DNA of 62,542 nucleotides from an uncultured Prochlorococcus sp. (lineage in GTDB: Bacteria; Cyanobacteriota; Cyanobacteriia; PCC-6307; Cyanobiaceae), in the NCBI GenBank assembly GCA_902521995.1, contig CABYTO010000008.1, positions 1-62,542 of the forward strand, given 5' to 3'. A model generated the notes under the pieces. The model was not told the origin of the DNA. It made no database searches and was given only the letters and a program-made list of their open reading frames with translations. The position numbers were made by a program, and so were the translations under genes. The first letter of the stretch is position 1. Every line of letters begins with the position of its first letter. This document shows positions 38,575 through 46,372 of the stretch, one piece after another.

Positions 38575-38916
38575 GTGAATTATTTTCTAAAAGCTAATAA
38601 AAATCTTCTTACCTTCTCATTAATCATACTTATCGTTATTCCAATTTTTGGATTTAACTTTTTCATTAGCTTTGTGGGAAATATCCTACTTCTTCTATTT
38701 TTAGTTCCTCTTCTATTATTAGTTTTAGTGTTTGTGGGTTTTAACTCTTACAAATCAAAAATTAATACATGCACAAATTGTGGGGCAATATCATTAGGTT
38801 TAAGTGAAACCTGCATGAGTTGCGGTGCAGATTTAGAGAATATAAGTAATAAAAATCAATTAAATAAAAAGCCTTTTGAAAGTACTATTGAAGTGGAAGC
38901 GGAAGAAATTAAGTGA
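38575..38916 (+). CDS. Small membrane protein with C-terminal zinc ribbon
   Basis: A 113-residue protein with two hydrophobic segments (about 15-32 and 35-56) and then a four-cysteine ribbon CTNCGAISLGLSETCMSCGA (64-83), followed by an acidic tail. GTG start at 38575, preceded by TAAGG. I do not recognise a named family. It follows the YihY gene closely, so the two are probably co-transcribed. Confidence 0.75.
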   Translation: MNYFLKANKNLLTFSLIILIVIPIFGFNFFISFVGNILLLLFLVPLLLLVLVFVGFNSYKSKINTCTNCGAISLGLSETCMSCGADLENISNKNQLNKKPFESTIEVEAEEIK

Positions 38917-38920
38917 AATA

Positions 38921-39067
38921 TTAACCTATACCAATTTGTCGAAGAATACTTTGTCCTGTAATTAATTCAGTTCCAAGACCAATCAAAATACCCATCATTG
39001 CCATACGGCCATTCCAGGTCTCTGCAAAGTTTACAAAGCCAAATCTTGGTTGATTTTCATTATTCAT
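38921..39067 (-). CDS. High-light-inducible protein (Hli/Scp)
   Basis: A 48-residue single-helix member of the extended LHC family. It carries the chlorophyll-binding signature ETWNGRMAMMG followed by the hydrophobic ILIGLGTELITGQSI. Hlips bind chlorophyll a and carotenoid and protect photosystem II assembly intermediates under stress. It starts at the ATG at 39067 and stops 4 bp from the convergent zinc-ribbon gene. No clear HLR1 (RpaB) repeat is visible in the 69-bp upstream gap. Confidence 0.95.
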   Translation of the reverse strand: MNNENQPRFGFVNFAETWNGRMAMMGILIGLGTELITGQSILRQIGIG

Positions 39068-39136
39068 AATTAACTAGATCATCTATTAAATTATTTTAAC
39101 GTTTTAAGGAATAATTTATGGTAAAAAATAAAATAT

Positions 39137-39520
39137 TTATTTAACATGCCTTACACCATCAACAGGTCGATACTCATCTCCAGTCAATTCCTCATACACA
39201 ATAGCTGGCAATCCTGTATCAAACATTGTTTGTAATGCCTCTTTTAACATAGGATTCCAACCTCCTGTACTAACTTTTCCATGTCTTACAGTCCAGTCCC
39301 AAGTCCCTTGAAGATCTCTGGGTAATCTACCTTCTCTATCTCTACGAGCAACTAAGTCTAAAGATTCAACTATACCAACAATAACTGGATTTTTACCGTA
39401 AGAAGGAGTAAGACTTAATTCAAGTCTAACTGGATCTTCTTTAACAATTTTTAAACGAAATCTTGGTGGTAACTTGAGAGATCTTATTACCGCTGATACA
39501 ATTTTTGTTCTTAATTCCAA
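39137..39520 (-). CDS. Conserved picocyanobacterial protein of unknown function
   Basis: A 127-residue soluble protein with an unusually high content of conserved-looking charged residues for this genome: FRLKIVKEDPVRLELSLTPS, VARRDREGRLPRDLQGTWDW and GWNPMLKEALQTMFD. I believe it is conserved in marine picocyanobacteria, but no domain name can be given with confidence. It lies between a DUF2973-like gene (23 bp upstream) and the hli gene, all on the minus strand. Confidence 0.75.
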   Translation of the reverse strand: MELRTKIVSAVIRSLKLPPRFRLKIVKEDPVRLELSLTPSYGKNPVIVGIVESLDLVARRDREGRLPRDLQGTWDWTVRHGKVSTGGWNPMLKEALQTMFDTGLPAIVYEELTGDEYRPVDGVRHVK

Positions 39521-39543
39521 TTTTTTTCCTTAAATATATTTGA

Positions 39544-39810
39544 TTAATCAGTTGTTGAACCTTTTTCTTCTAATGTAGAGTCATTGTCATTCGAAAATCT
39601 TACTGTTAAAAGCTCCTCTTCAGTAATATTTCCAGATTTGTCTAAAAGTTCTGGATGTATTGTGTACTTTTTTTGTTTAAAACTGGAAGTACTGAAACGT
39701 TTATTTTTATTATCGGATATACCCCAACCATTAGACATTACTTTAAATGCTTTCCAAACTAAATAAGTTAAAGCCGCAGAATATATTATTGGAAATAGAA
39801 TAGTCATCAA
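39544..39810 (-). CDS. DUF2973-like membrane-anchored protein
   Basis: An 88-residue protein with one N-terminal hydrophobic helix (about 3-25), a basic linker and the block YTIHPELLDKSGNITEEELL with TVRF, which resembles DUF2973, a cyanobacteria-specific family of unknown role. A 168-bp gap separates it from the divergent HtrA gene. Confidence 0.7.
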   Translation of the reverse strand: MMTILFPIIYSAALTYLVWKAFKVMSNGWGISDNKNKRFSTSSFKQKKYTIHPELLDKSGNITEEELLTVRFSNDNDSTLEEKGSTTD

Positions 39811-39930
39811 ACTTATAGATTAGAGAATTATATGTTATTCATCATAGCCCGAAAAAAAGAAATTTAGCTACTTTAAGTTATTAAATTATTCTCTATATTC
39901 AATAAATTTAATTAGTAGTTATATTTAAAT

Positions 39931-39947
39931 TACACTGATGTGGTGTA
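39931..39947. promoter_or_regulatory. Short inverted repeat upstream of the HtrA gene
   Basis: TACAC (39931-39935) and GTGTA (39943-39947) form an inverted repeat with a 7-nt spacer, in the gap between the divergent DUF2973 and HtrA genes, about 30 bp before the HtrA TTG. It could be an operator or leader hairpin. Given the high AT content, chance occurrence is possible. Confidence 0.3.
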
Positions 39948-39978
39948 TTAAATCTCTCGAAAAACATAAAAATCAAAA

Positions 39979-41100
39979 TTGAAAAAAGACATCCAAAAGC
40001 TATTACTAATTGTCTCATTAATTACATATGGCATTAGATATCCAGCAAAAGTCATATCCCAACAATTAAGTAAACCAAAAATTAATGTAGTTAATTTATA
40101 TTCGAACAAATCTTTTATAACGAAAGCTGTAGAAAGAACCGGTGCAGCTGTGGTGACGATTGATACTCAAAGATATGTTAAAAAAAGAAATTTTCCAAGA
40201 AATTCTCAACTATTTTTAGACCCATATTTTGAAAGATTTTTTGGATTAGATTTGTCTAACGAAAATCGACCAAGGATAGAACAAAACCAAGGCAGTGGAT
40301 TTATATTCGCAGATGGACTAGTAATGACCAATGCTCATGTAGTGAATGGATCAGATAAGGTAATTGTTGGTTTAACCAATGGCAAAAAATTAAACGCTAA
40401 ACTGATAGGTCAAGACTCTTTTACTGATTTAGCTGTGCTAAAGATTGAAGGGAGAGGGCCTTGGCCAAAAGCAAAATTGGGAGATTCCTCAAAGATTAAA
40501 GTTGGTGATTGGGCTATAGCAGTTGGAAATCCTTTCGGACTGGAAAACACAGTCACGCTTGGTATTATTAGTAATCTAAATAGAAACGTAACTCAATTAG
40601 GAATATATGATAAAAAACTTGAACTGATACAAACAGACGCTGCTATTAATCCTGGCAATTCTGGAGGTCCACTTTTGAATAGAGATGGAGAAGTAATTGG
40701 TATTAATACGTTGATAAGATCAGGTCCAGGAGCGGGTTTGAGTTTCGCAATCCCAATTAATAGAGCTAAGGAAATTGCCTATCAACTTTTAAACAATGGG
40801 AAAGTAATACATCCTATGATTGGAATTAGCCTAATAGAAGAAAGTATTTCTGAGAGAAAAAATAATGTCGTAAAAGTTGGATATGTAGTACCGAACAGTC
40901 CAGCTGAAAAAAGTGGAATTAAGATAGATGATATTTTAGTTAAAATAGGAGATAAAGATATTGAAACCGCATCAGAAGTAATAGAACAAATTAGTAAAAA
41001 TGGTATTAAAAAACAAGTAAATATATTATTGAAGCGTAAAAATAAATTTATTAAATTGAAAGTAAAACCAACAGATATTACTAATCTACAAAATAACTAA
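39979..41100 (+). CDS. HtrA/Deg-type serine protease
   Basis: A 373-residue exported trypsin-like protease with one PDZ domain. The N-terminus is hydrophobic and signal-like (about 7-30). The catalytic triad is His in MTNAHVVNGS, Asp in FTDLAVLK and Ser in NPGNSGGPLL. The PDZ domain (about 275-365) has NSPAEKSGIKIDDILVKI. It degrades damaged proteins in the periplasm or lumen, like cyanobacterial HhoA/HhoB/HtrA; which orthologue is not decided. A TTG start at 39979 is used, since no ATG precedes the signal-like segment. Confidence 0.93.
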   Translation: MKKDIQKLLLIVSLITYGIRYPAKVISQQLSKPKINVVNLYSNKSFITKAVERTGAAVVTIDTQRYVKKRNFPRNSQLFLDPYFERFFGLDLSNENRPRIEQNQGSGFIFADGLVMTNAHVVNGSDKVIVGLTNGKKLNAKLIGQDSFTDLAVLKIEGRGPWPKAKLGDSSKIKVGDWAIAVGNPFGLENTVTLGIISNLNRNVTQLGIYDKKLELIQTDAAINPGNSGGPLLNRDGEVIGINTLIRSGPGAGLSFAIPINRAKEIAYQLLNNGKVIHPMIGISLIEESISERKNNVVKVGYVVPNSPAEKSGIKIDDILVKIGDKDIETASEVIEQISKNGIKKQVNILLKRKNKFIKLKVKPTDITNLQNN

Positions 41101-41105
41101 AAAAT

Positions 41106-41249
41106 TTAATTGTCATTCCGTTTAAGTATTTCCACACATCTAGAAATACATCTACCATCCGTTATGTCGCAGGAAGTAATGCATTCAAAATAACTTTCAA
41201 TAGGATCAGAAATTTGAAAATGTTTGTCTTGGAAATCGTAATTTTTCAT
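41106..41249 (-). CDS. Small cysteine-containing protein
   Basis: A 47-residue open frame with an ATG start, not matching a family I can name. It contains four cysteines in FECITSCDITDGRCISRCVE, spaced CxxxC-x5-CxxxC, a regular pattern that suggests metal binding or disulfides. It lies 6 bp from the convergent HtrA stop and upstream of the ABC-F promoter region. The regular cysteine pattern supports real coding. Confidence 0.6.
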   Translation of the reverse strand: MKNYDFQDKHFQISDPIESYFECITSCDITDGRCISRCVEILKRNDN

Positions 41250-41360
41250 TTAAATTATTAAAACCTATTTTTGTATTTTTAAGATTAATCAAGGACGGTA
41301 AACTATGTAAAGATAAATAAGTGATCTTACTTAGCCAATTGTAAATTTTATTAAAAGTAA

Positions 41361-42986
41361 TCACATTTTTTGGCTTTGAGTTTTTTCTAAAAAATATTCA
41401 TAATTACCATCATATGAAAATAACTTTGAATCTTTAATTTCAATAATTCTATTTGCAACCTTTGAAATAAAATACCGATCATGAGAAATAATTAGTAATG
41501 AACCTTTATAATTTTTAATTGCTAATTCTAAGTTTTCCTTTGACTGGAGATCTAAATGATTGGTTGGTTCGTCTAAAAGAAGGAAATTACTAGGATTAAT
41601 AATCATGAGCGCTAACGCTAATCTTGCCTTTTCTCCCCCACTTAGTTGCTTAACATATTTAAAAACAGTTTCATTTTGAAAGCCAAAACCCCCTAAAAAT
41701 GTTCTAACTTTTTTTTGGGACCATTCTGGAGACTTATTACATATTAAATCAATAACCCTCTCCTCAAGTGAAAGTGCTTCAGCCTGATTCTGTTCATAAT
41801 AACTAGTAATTATATTATGTTTACCAAGATTAATATCTCCAATTTCAGGAGAAATTTTTTTCATAATAATTTTAAGCAATGTAGATTTGCCGCAGCCATT
41901 AGGTCCCAATATTGCTATTTTCTCCCCAGAAGAAATCTTTAAATTAATATCTAAAAAAAGAATTTTATCCTCGAAACTATGAGACAAATTTTTGATATTT
42001 AAAACTAATTTTCCTGAGCGAGGGCACTCTGGAAAATTAAAAACAGGACTTTTTGATTTTGCTAAGGGAGCCTCAATTTTAGAAATCTTTTTTAATTGTT
42101 TTTCTCTACTCTTTGCTTGAGAACTTCTAGTTGCACTAGCTCTAAATCTATCTATATACCTCTTCTGTAACTCAATTTCTTTTTGTTGTAATTGATATGC
42201 CTTATTTTTTGATTCTTCATTCAAAGATTTCTGTTCGACAAAAAAAGAATAGTTCCCATTATATGTTTCAGATGTTCCTCTATCTACAAAAATTATTTTT
42301 TTACATAATTTATCTAAGAAATATCTATCATGACTAATGATTACAACAGCAATTTTAAGCGATGATAGATATTCTTCCAGCCAGAAAATAGTTTCTAAAT
42401 CTAAATGATTGGTAGGTTCATCAAGTAAAAGCAAATCAGGTTTTTGTAAGATTATTTTTCCAAGTGCAACTTTCATCTGCCAACCACCTGAGAAATTGCC
42501 AACTAATTTATCAGCATCTTCTATAGAAAAGCCTAATTTTGGTAATATTTTTTCAACATCAGATTGCATTTTATAACCACCTAAAGCTTCAAATTTTGCT
42601 TGATATTTTGCAAGTTGATTGACAAATATTTCAAGTTCATTGGAATTTGTTTTTATATCCAACGATTTCATTTCATTCTCAATTTCTAAAAGTTTAATAG
42701 CAACAATTTGTATATCTTTAAAAGAACTTTCTAATTCCTGTCTCACTGAAAAATTCAAATTACAATCAAACTCTTGCTTTAAATGGGCAATTTTGGGATT
42801 TCCCTCTTTAATAATCGTTCCACTTGTTTGCTCTTCCTCTCCAATTAAAATCTTAAATTGGGTTGATTTACCTGCACCATTAGAACCAACTAAGCCAACT
42901 TTTTCTCCTTTCTTAATCTCCCAACTGATATTTTTTAAAACAACATCTGTAGAATAAATTTTACTTACACCTTCAAATCTAATCAC
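41361..42986 (-). CDS. ABC-F family ATPase
   Basis: A 541-residue soluble protein with two ABC domains and no membrane segments. Domain 1 has GSNGAGKSTQ, the signature NFSGGWQMKVAL and LLLLDEPTNHLD. Domain 2 has [11 protein letters not shown], the signature LSGGEKARLAL and a second LLLDEPTNHLD. The linker between them is charged and helical (QLQQKEIELQKRYIDRFRAS). ABC-F proteins act on the ribosome in translation or antibiotic protection. GTG start at 42986. Confidence 0.94.
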   Translation of the reverse strand: MIRFEGVSKIYSTDVVLKNISWEIKKGEKVGLVGSNGAGKSTQFKILIGEEEQTSGTIIKEGNPKIAHLKQEFDCNLNFSVRQELESSFKDIQIVAIKLLEIENEMKSLDIKTNSNELEIFVNQLAKYQAKFEALGGYKMQSDVEKILPKLGFSIEDADKLVGNFSGGWQMKVALGKIILQKPDLLLLDEPTNHLDLETIFWLEEYLSSLKIAVVIISHDRYFLDKLCKKIIFVDRGTSETYNGNYSFFVEQKSLNEESKNKAYQLQQKEIELQKRYIDRFRASATRSSQAKSREKQLKKISKIEAPLAKSKSPVFNFPECPRSGKLVLNIKNLSHSFEDKILFLDINLKISSGEKIAILGPNGCGKSTLLKIIMKKISPEIGDINLGKHNIITSYYEQNQAEALSLEERVIDLICNKSPEWSQKKVRTFLGGFGFQNETVFKYVKQLSGGEKARLALALMIINPSNFLLLDEPTNHLDLQSKENLELAIKNYKGSLLIISHDRYFISKVANRIIEIKDSKLFSYDGNYEYFLEKTQSQKM

Positions 42987-43058
42987 TGTTTTAAAAATAG
43001 AATTTACAAAATCTGTGGCTTATTTACTAAAAAATTTTTTGTGGAATAAAATTAAATC

Positions 43059-43235
43059 ATGAAAAGAATAGAACAAATTGTAGTGATTTTCATAGCTGCA
43101 GCTCTTGCAATTCCAAGTTATTGGTTTTTTTGGACTTTAGCTGGAGGCGGTGGCTACGACAAAAGAATAAAAACTATTCCTAATCCAAATAATAATTATT
43201 CGAAACCTTTTCCTAAAGACCTCCTCGAGCCTTGA
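43059..43235 (+). CDS. Small single-helix membrane protein
   Basis: A 58-residue protein: an N-terminal transmembrane helix (about 6-27, IVVIFIAAALAIPSYWFFWT), a glycine run (AGGGGYDKR) and a proline/asparagine-rich tail. Family not recognised; such peptides are common among cyanobacterial thylakoid proteins. Its last 23 bp overlap the convergent Nif11-like gene. Confidence 0.65.
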   Translation: MKRIEQIVVIFIAAALAIPSYWFFWTLAGGGGYDKRIKTIPNPNNNYSKPFPKDLLEP

Positions 43236-43443
43236 TTAACCACATTTTAGTTGCCTCATCATCAATAGTACTTAAATATTCAATAACCTCTTCTTTAGTC
43301 ACAGAAATATTTAACTCGTTGCCAATATCGCATATTTTATCTAAGGCTTTTTTGGGATTAGTTAAGGCTGTCATAAACAGACTTTGTTTCTTTTTGGAAT
43401 CGTTGGCTATTAACTTGTAGAGCTTTTCAGCATTACTAGACAT
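43213..43443 (-). CDS. Nif11-like small protein ending in Gly-Gly-Leu
   Basis: A 76-residue helical protein: EKLYKLIANDSKKKQSLFMT, PKKALDKICDIGNELNISVT and KEEVIEYLSTIDDEATKM. The arrangement resembles the Nif11 domain used as leader for prochlorosins and other peptides, and it ends in RGGL, where a leader cleavage site would be, but there is no core peptide after it. Similarity is moderate, and an unrelated small helical protein is possible. No LanM or PCAT-type transporter lies in the window. Confidence 0.6.
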   Translation of the reverse strand: MSSNAEKLYKLIANDSKKKQSLFMTALTNPKKALDKICDIGNELNISVTKEEVIEYLSTIDDEATKMWLIKARGGL

Positions 43444-43477
43444 GTTTTTAAAATCTATTCATTAATAGATTATTACT

Positions 43478-43816
43478 TCAAGCTACATTTTGTTCATTAT
43501 ATTTATTATTAGATAAATCATTATCCACATCATTTATCTCTTTTGCAGAGGCATCTGCCATACTTCTTGCGTCTAAACATAAAACTTTTCTTAGTTTTGC
43601 AAAATTAGCTGCGTGAGATTTTCTCCCATCTTTTTGGGCATAATACTCAGATTGCTGAAGAATATGGTGAAGATGGGTTAACAAATATGGACTAATTACA
43701 GCTGATACCAAAACGTCACTATTTTCATTATCTTGAGAATCACAATTGACTAATCTTTTTTTCGGTTTATCAATTATCGACCTTTTAGGAGAATCAATTT
43801 TTCTTGAATTTTTCAT
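43478..43816 (-). CDS. Conserved hypothetical protein
   Basis: A 112-residue protein with a basic N-terminus (KRSIIDKPKKRL) and a helical centre SAVISPYLLTHLHHILQQSE followed by YYAQKDGRKSHAANFAKLRK. No family recognised. The start is the ATG at 43816; a TTG five codons earlier is less likely. It is divergent from the ribbon-helix-helix gene, with inverted repeats in the shared 117-bp gap, and may therefore be under its control. Confidence 0.65.
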   Translation of the reverse strand: MKNSRKIDSPKRSIIDKPKKRLVNCDSQDNENSDVLVSAVISPYLLTHLHHILQQSEYYAQKDGRKSHAANFAKLRKVLCLDARSMADASAKEINDVDNDLSNNKYNEQNVA

Positions 43817-43866
43817 GGGACAATAAAACAATTAATTGATACGGACATAAATTGCCTTACTAATAA

Positions 43867-43920
43867 TATACACAAAGATAGTATCCTTGACTAACTGTGT
43901 ATACTAATAAGTAACAGTTA
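43867..43920. promoter_or_regulatory. Inverted repeats overlapping a promoter (probable operator)
   Basis: TATACACA (43867-43874) and TGTGTATA (43896-43903) form a perfect 8-bp inverted repeat with a 21-nt spacer. A second inverted repeat, TAACTGT (43892-43898) and ACAGTTA (43914-43920), overlaps it. The right arms cover a consensus-like -10 box TATACT (43900-43905) for the plus-strand gene, 28 bp before its ATG. On the other strand TTAGTC and TATATT, 18 bp apart, could serve the divergent gene. This layout suggests autoregulation by the ribbon-helix-helix protein. Confidence 0.5.
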
Positions 43921-43933
43921 TCAACTTTGACTC

Positions 43934-44236
43934 ATGGCTACCCGCCAAAACTCAACTAATGGGAAGCCTAAATCCCCCAGAATTCAAGTAGTTCTTCCAG
44001 AATTAATATGTGAGCAATTAACTAATTTGGCTAATAATGAATCTAGAACAGTTAGCAATATGGCAAAAGTGTTAATACAAGAGGGTATAAAAAAATATTT
44101 CGAAAGAGAAATTAAATCACCTGTTTCAGAAAATAATTTAAATACTGATAGATTTAGAAATGAACTTGAAAAACAAAGTGTTAAAAGATTAAAAAGAGCT
44201 CCTCAAAAGATTAGATACTATAAAAAATCTGAATAA
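43934..44236 (+). CDS. Ribbon-helix-helix (CopG/Arc-like) DNA-binding protein
   Basis: A 100-residue protein. After a basic tail comes PRIQVVLPELICEQLTNLAN (about 17-36), which forms the DNA-contacting strand and first helix, then ESRTVSNMAKVLIQEGIKKY, the second helix. The C-terminal half is basic and lysine-rich (KRLKRAPQKIR). No toxin gene is adjacent, so an antitoxin role is not supported. It probably represses its own promoter through the inverted repeats just upstream. Confidence 0.8.
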   Translation: MATRQNSTNGKPKSPRIQVVLPELICEQLTNLANNESRTVSNMAKVLIQEGIKKYFEREIKSPVSENNLNTDRFRNELEKQSVKRLKRAPQKIRYYKKSE

Positions 44237-44241
44237 AATAA

Positions 44242-44946
44242 TTAATTTTGAGGTAATTTCTGTAAATCTGCAGTTTTTCCCATTACTACCAAAATATTTC
44301 CTCTTTCCAAGATATATTTTGCTGGAGGATTAACTGTTAACTTTTCAGCAGGTCCTGCTGCAAGAACATTAACTAAATAATTTTTCCTCAAATTCAAATC
44401 TCTTAAAGATCTTCCAATAAACTCCTCTGGAACAGTTATTTCATCTATACCAGTTTGATTATCGAGTTCCAATCTTTCAATTAGATTTGGTCTAACTAGT
44501 TCTAAGCCTAGTCTCTCTCCTTGCATTCTGGAAGGGAAGACAACTTTGTCTGCACCTACCCTTTTTAACATTTTTTCGTGCAAATCACTCGTAGCTCTTG
44601 CTATTACTCTTTTCACTTTGCTACCTTCACTATCTTTAGCAATAAGTGTCGTTGTTATACTTGCTTCAATAGGTTCACTTATACCTACTACAACTGTATT
44701 CATTTCAAGAATTCCAGATTCCTTCATAGACTCTTCATCAGTACAATCTACAACTCTTGCTTCTATTGAAGGTTCCAATTGTCTCAAATCATCAATAGCT
44801 TTTTCCGAATAATCTGCAGCCAAAACATCTGCACCATTACTTATAAGTTCTCTACAAACAGCAGTTCCAAATCTTCCAACGCCAACAACTGCAAAAGTGA
44901 GTGCTTCTGTTTCTCTCTTTTGAGACCACTGCCACCAATCAGCCAT
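44242..44946 (-). CDS. K+ uptake regulatory subunit (KtrA/TrkA, RCK domain)
   Basis: A 234-residue cytosolic protein that gates a Ktr-type potassium channel. The RCK_N nucleotide-binding domain has FAVVGVGRFGTAVCREL and VLAADYSEKAIDDLR. The C-terminal RCK_C domain contains IDEITVPEEFIGRSLRDLNL. It follows ktrB by 18 bp on the same strand; the pair is the standard KtrAB arrangement. Confidence 0.93.
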   Translation of the reverse strand: MADWWQWSQKRETEALTFAVVGVGRFGTAVCRELISNGADVLAADYSEKAIDDLRQLEPSIEARVVDCTDEESMKESGILEMNTVVVGISEPIEASITTTLIAKDSEGSKVKRVIARATSDLHEKMLKRVGADKVVFPSRMQGERLGLELVRPNLIERLELDNQTGIDEITVPEEFIGRSLRDLNLRKNYLVNVLAAGPAEKLTVNPPAKYILERGNILVVMGKTADLQKLPQN

Positions 44947-44964
44947 AATAAAACTTAGTCTATC

Positions 44965-46368
44965 CTAAACATAAAGATCAGCCCTAGGATAGCCAATTCT
45001 CTTTTGTCTATCTATTCTACTCTTATAAAGAGCCTGCCAAAGTGCACTTAAAAGCAAAAGGATACCAAGTCTGCCCACAAACATTCCGACAATAAGAATA
45101 AATTGGCCAAAATGATTTAATTTTGCAGTTAAACCAATATCAAAACCAACAGTTGCAAATGCAGATATGCAAGTGAACAGAATTTCTAGAAATGTGAAAG
45201 ATTCTCTTTTAACGAAAGTATTTGTTGTACTAAGCAACATTGCCATTAAAAGAACAAAAAGTAAAGATCCAACAGTAATTCCAACTGCCTTTAGAATAAC
45301 TTTATCTGAAATTAATCTATTACTAATAATTACGTCTTTCTGACCTCTTAAAGTTGATCTAGTTGCAGCCATTAAAGCAATAAATGTGGTTGTTTTTATA
45401 CCTCCACCAGTACCTCCAGTACTTGCTCCAATAAACATCAAAGTCATTAATAACAATAAGCCAGTATCTGATATGGAGTTCAAAGAGATTGGATAATTTG
45501 TAAAGCCGGCAGTTCTTGCACTTACTGTCTCAAAAATTGATGACAATAACCGTTCAAACAAATTCAAATCATTAAAAAATTGACTATTAAGCAATGATTC
45601 AGTGATAAAGAATCCTAATGATCCAAATAATATTAAAGACAAACTTGTCCTAATAACTAGTCTGGAATGAAGGCTTAATTTTTTATAAGAAAGATTTTTT
45701 TTATTACTCCAAATATCATCAATAACCCGCCATCCCAATCCACCCATAACAATGAGAAAAACAAAAACACTGTTCACCAAATAATTTGTTCTATAGTCTT
45801 GGAGACTATTTGAACTTAAAGAAAATCCTGCATTGTTATATGCGGATATGCTGTGAAAAATCGAGGACCATAGTCTTTCCCAATTATTTTGAATATCTAC
45901 AAATCCAAAAGCATATAAAATAATTGCGCCCAAGGATATGATACTAATCGCTGTAATAGCAATGCTTTGAAAAGTTCGACCAATTCCTCCAACTCCAAAT
46001 TCATCAAGAGTCTTTCCTTTATCTAATCTAGTTCTTAGCTTTGTCCCCTTGACAACAAAACCTTGTAAAAATGTTGTAATAGCCATTAATCCTAGACCAC
46101 CTGATAAAAGCATGAAAGCCAAAAAAAACTGGCCTAAGAAATTTAAATCATCACCAATATCTATTATGGTTAAACCAGTTACGGTAATAGCAGAAGTAGA
46201 TGTAAAAAATGCTTCCCACAAGCCAACCTTTGAAGATGAACATAATGGAGAACTCAAAATTAAAGTTCCAAGGCAAATAATAAATAAGCCTGTAACAATA
46301 GTAAATTGAGGCACTGATAGCTTTTTGTAAGCATCTTTTAACTTATAAACCTTACTTGTGAATTTCAC
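44965..46368 (-). CDS. ktrB: Ktr/Trk-type potassium transporter membrane subunit (KtrB)
   Basis: A 467-residue membrane protein with four M1-pore-M2 repeats. Selectivity-filter-like glycine loops are visible, as in SAITVTGLTIIDIGDD, SAYNNAGFSLSSNSLQ, SARTAGFTNYPIS and SAFATVGFDIGLTAK. It imports K+ (sodium-coupled in other cyanobacteria), important for osmotic balance in seawater. The order is DASS permease-ktrB-ktrA, spaced 4 and 18 bp. Confidence 0.93.
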   Translation of the reverse strand: MKFTSKVYKLKDAYKKLSVPQFTIVTGLFIICLGTLILSSPLCSSSKVGLWEAFFTSTSAITVTGLTIIDIGDDLNFLGQFFLAFMLLSGGLGLMAITTFLQGFVVKGTKLRTRLDKGKTLDEFGVGGIGRTFQSIAITAISIISLGAIILYAFGFVDIQNNWERLWSSIFHSISAYNNAGFSLSSNSLQDYRTNYLVNSVFVFLIVMGGLGWRVIDDIWSNKKNLSYKKLSLHSRLVIRTSLSLILFGSLGFFITESLLNSQFFNDLNLFERLLSSIFETVSARTAGFTNYPISLNSISDTGLLLLMTLMFIGASTGGTGGGIKTTTFIALMAATRSTLRGQKDVIISNRLISDKVILKAVGITVGSLLFVLLMAMLLSTTNTFVKRESFTFLEILFTCISAFATVGFDIGLTAKLNHFGQFILIVGMFVGRLGILLLLSALWQALYKSRIDRQKRIGYPRADLYV

Positions 46369-46372
46369 GATA

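Noticed and set aside
39068..39136. RpaB (HLR1) boxes upstream of the hli gene
   Set aside because: I looked for paired TTACA-type hexamers and found no convincing pair in the gap.
43934..44236. Ribbon-helix-helix protein as an antitoxin
   Set aside because: No toxin-like partner overlaps or adjoins it; the downstream gene is ktrA on the other strand.
44546..44812. Open frames on the strand opposite ktrA
   Set aside because: They are shadows of a confident RCK-domain gene and show no family features.
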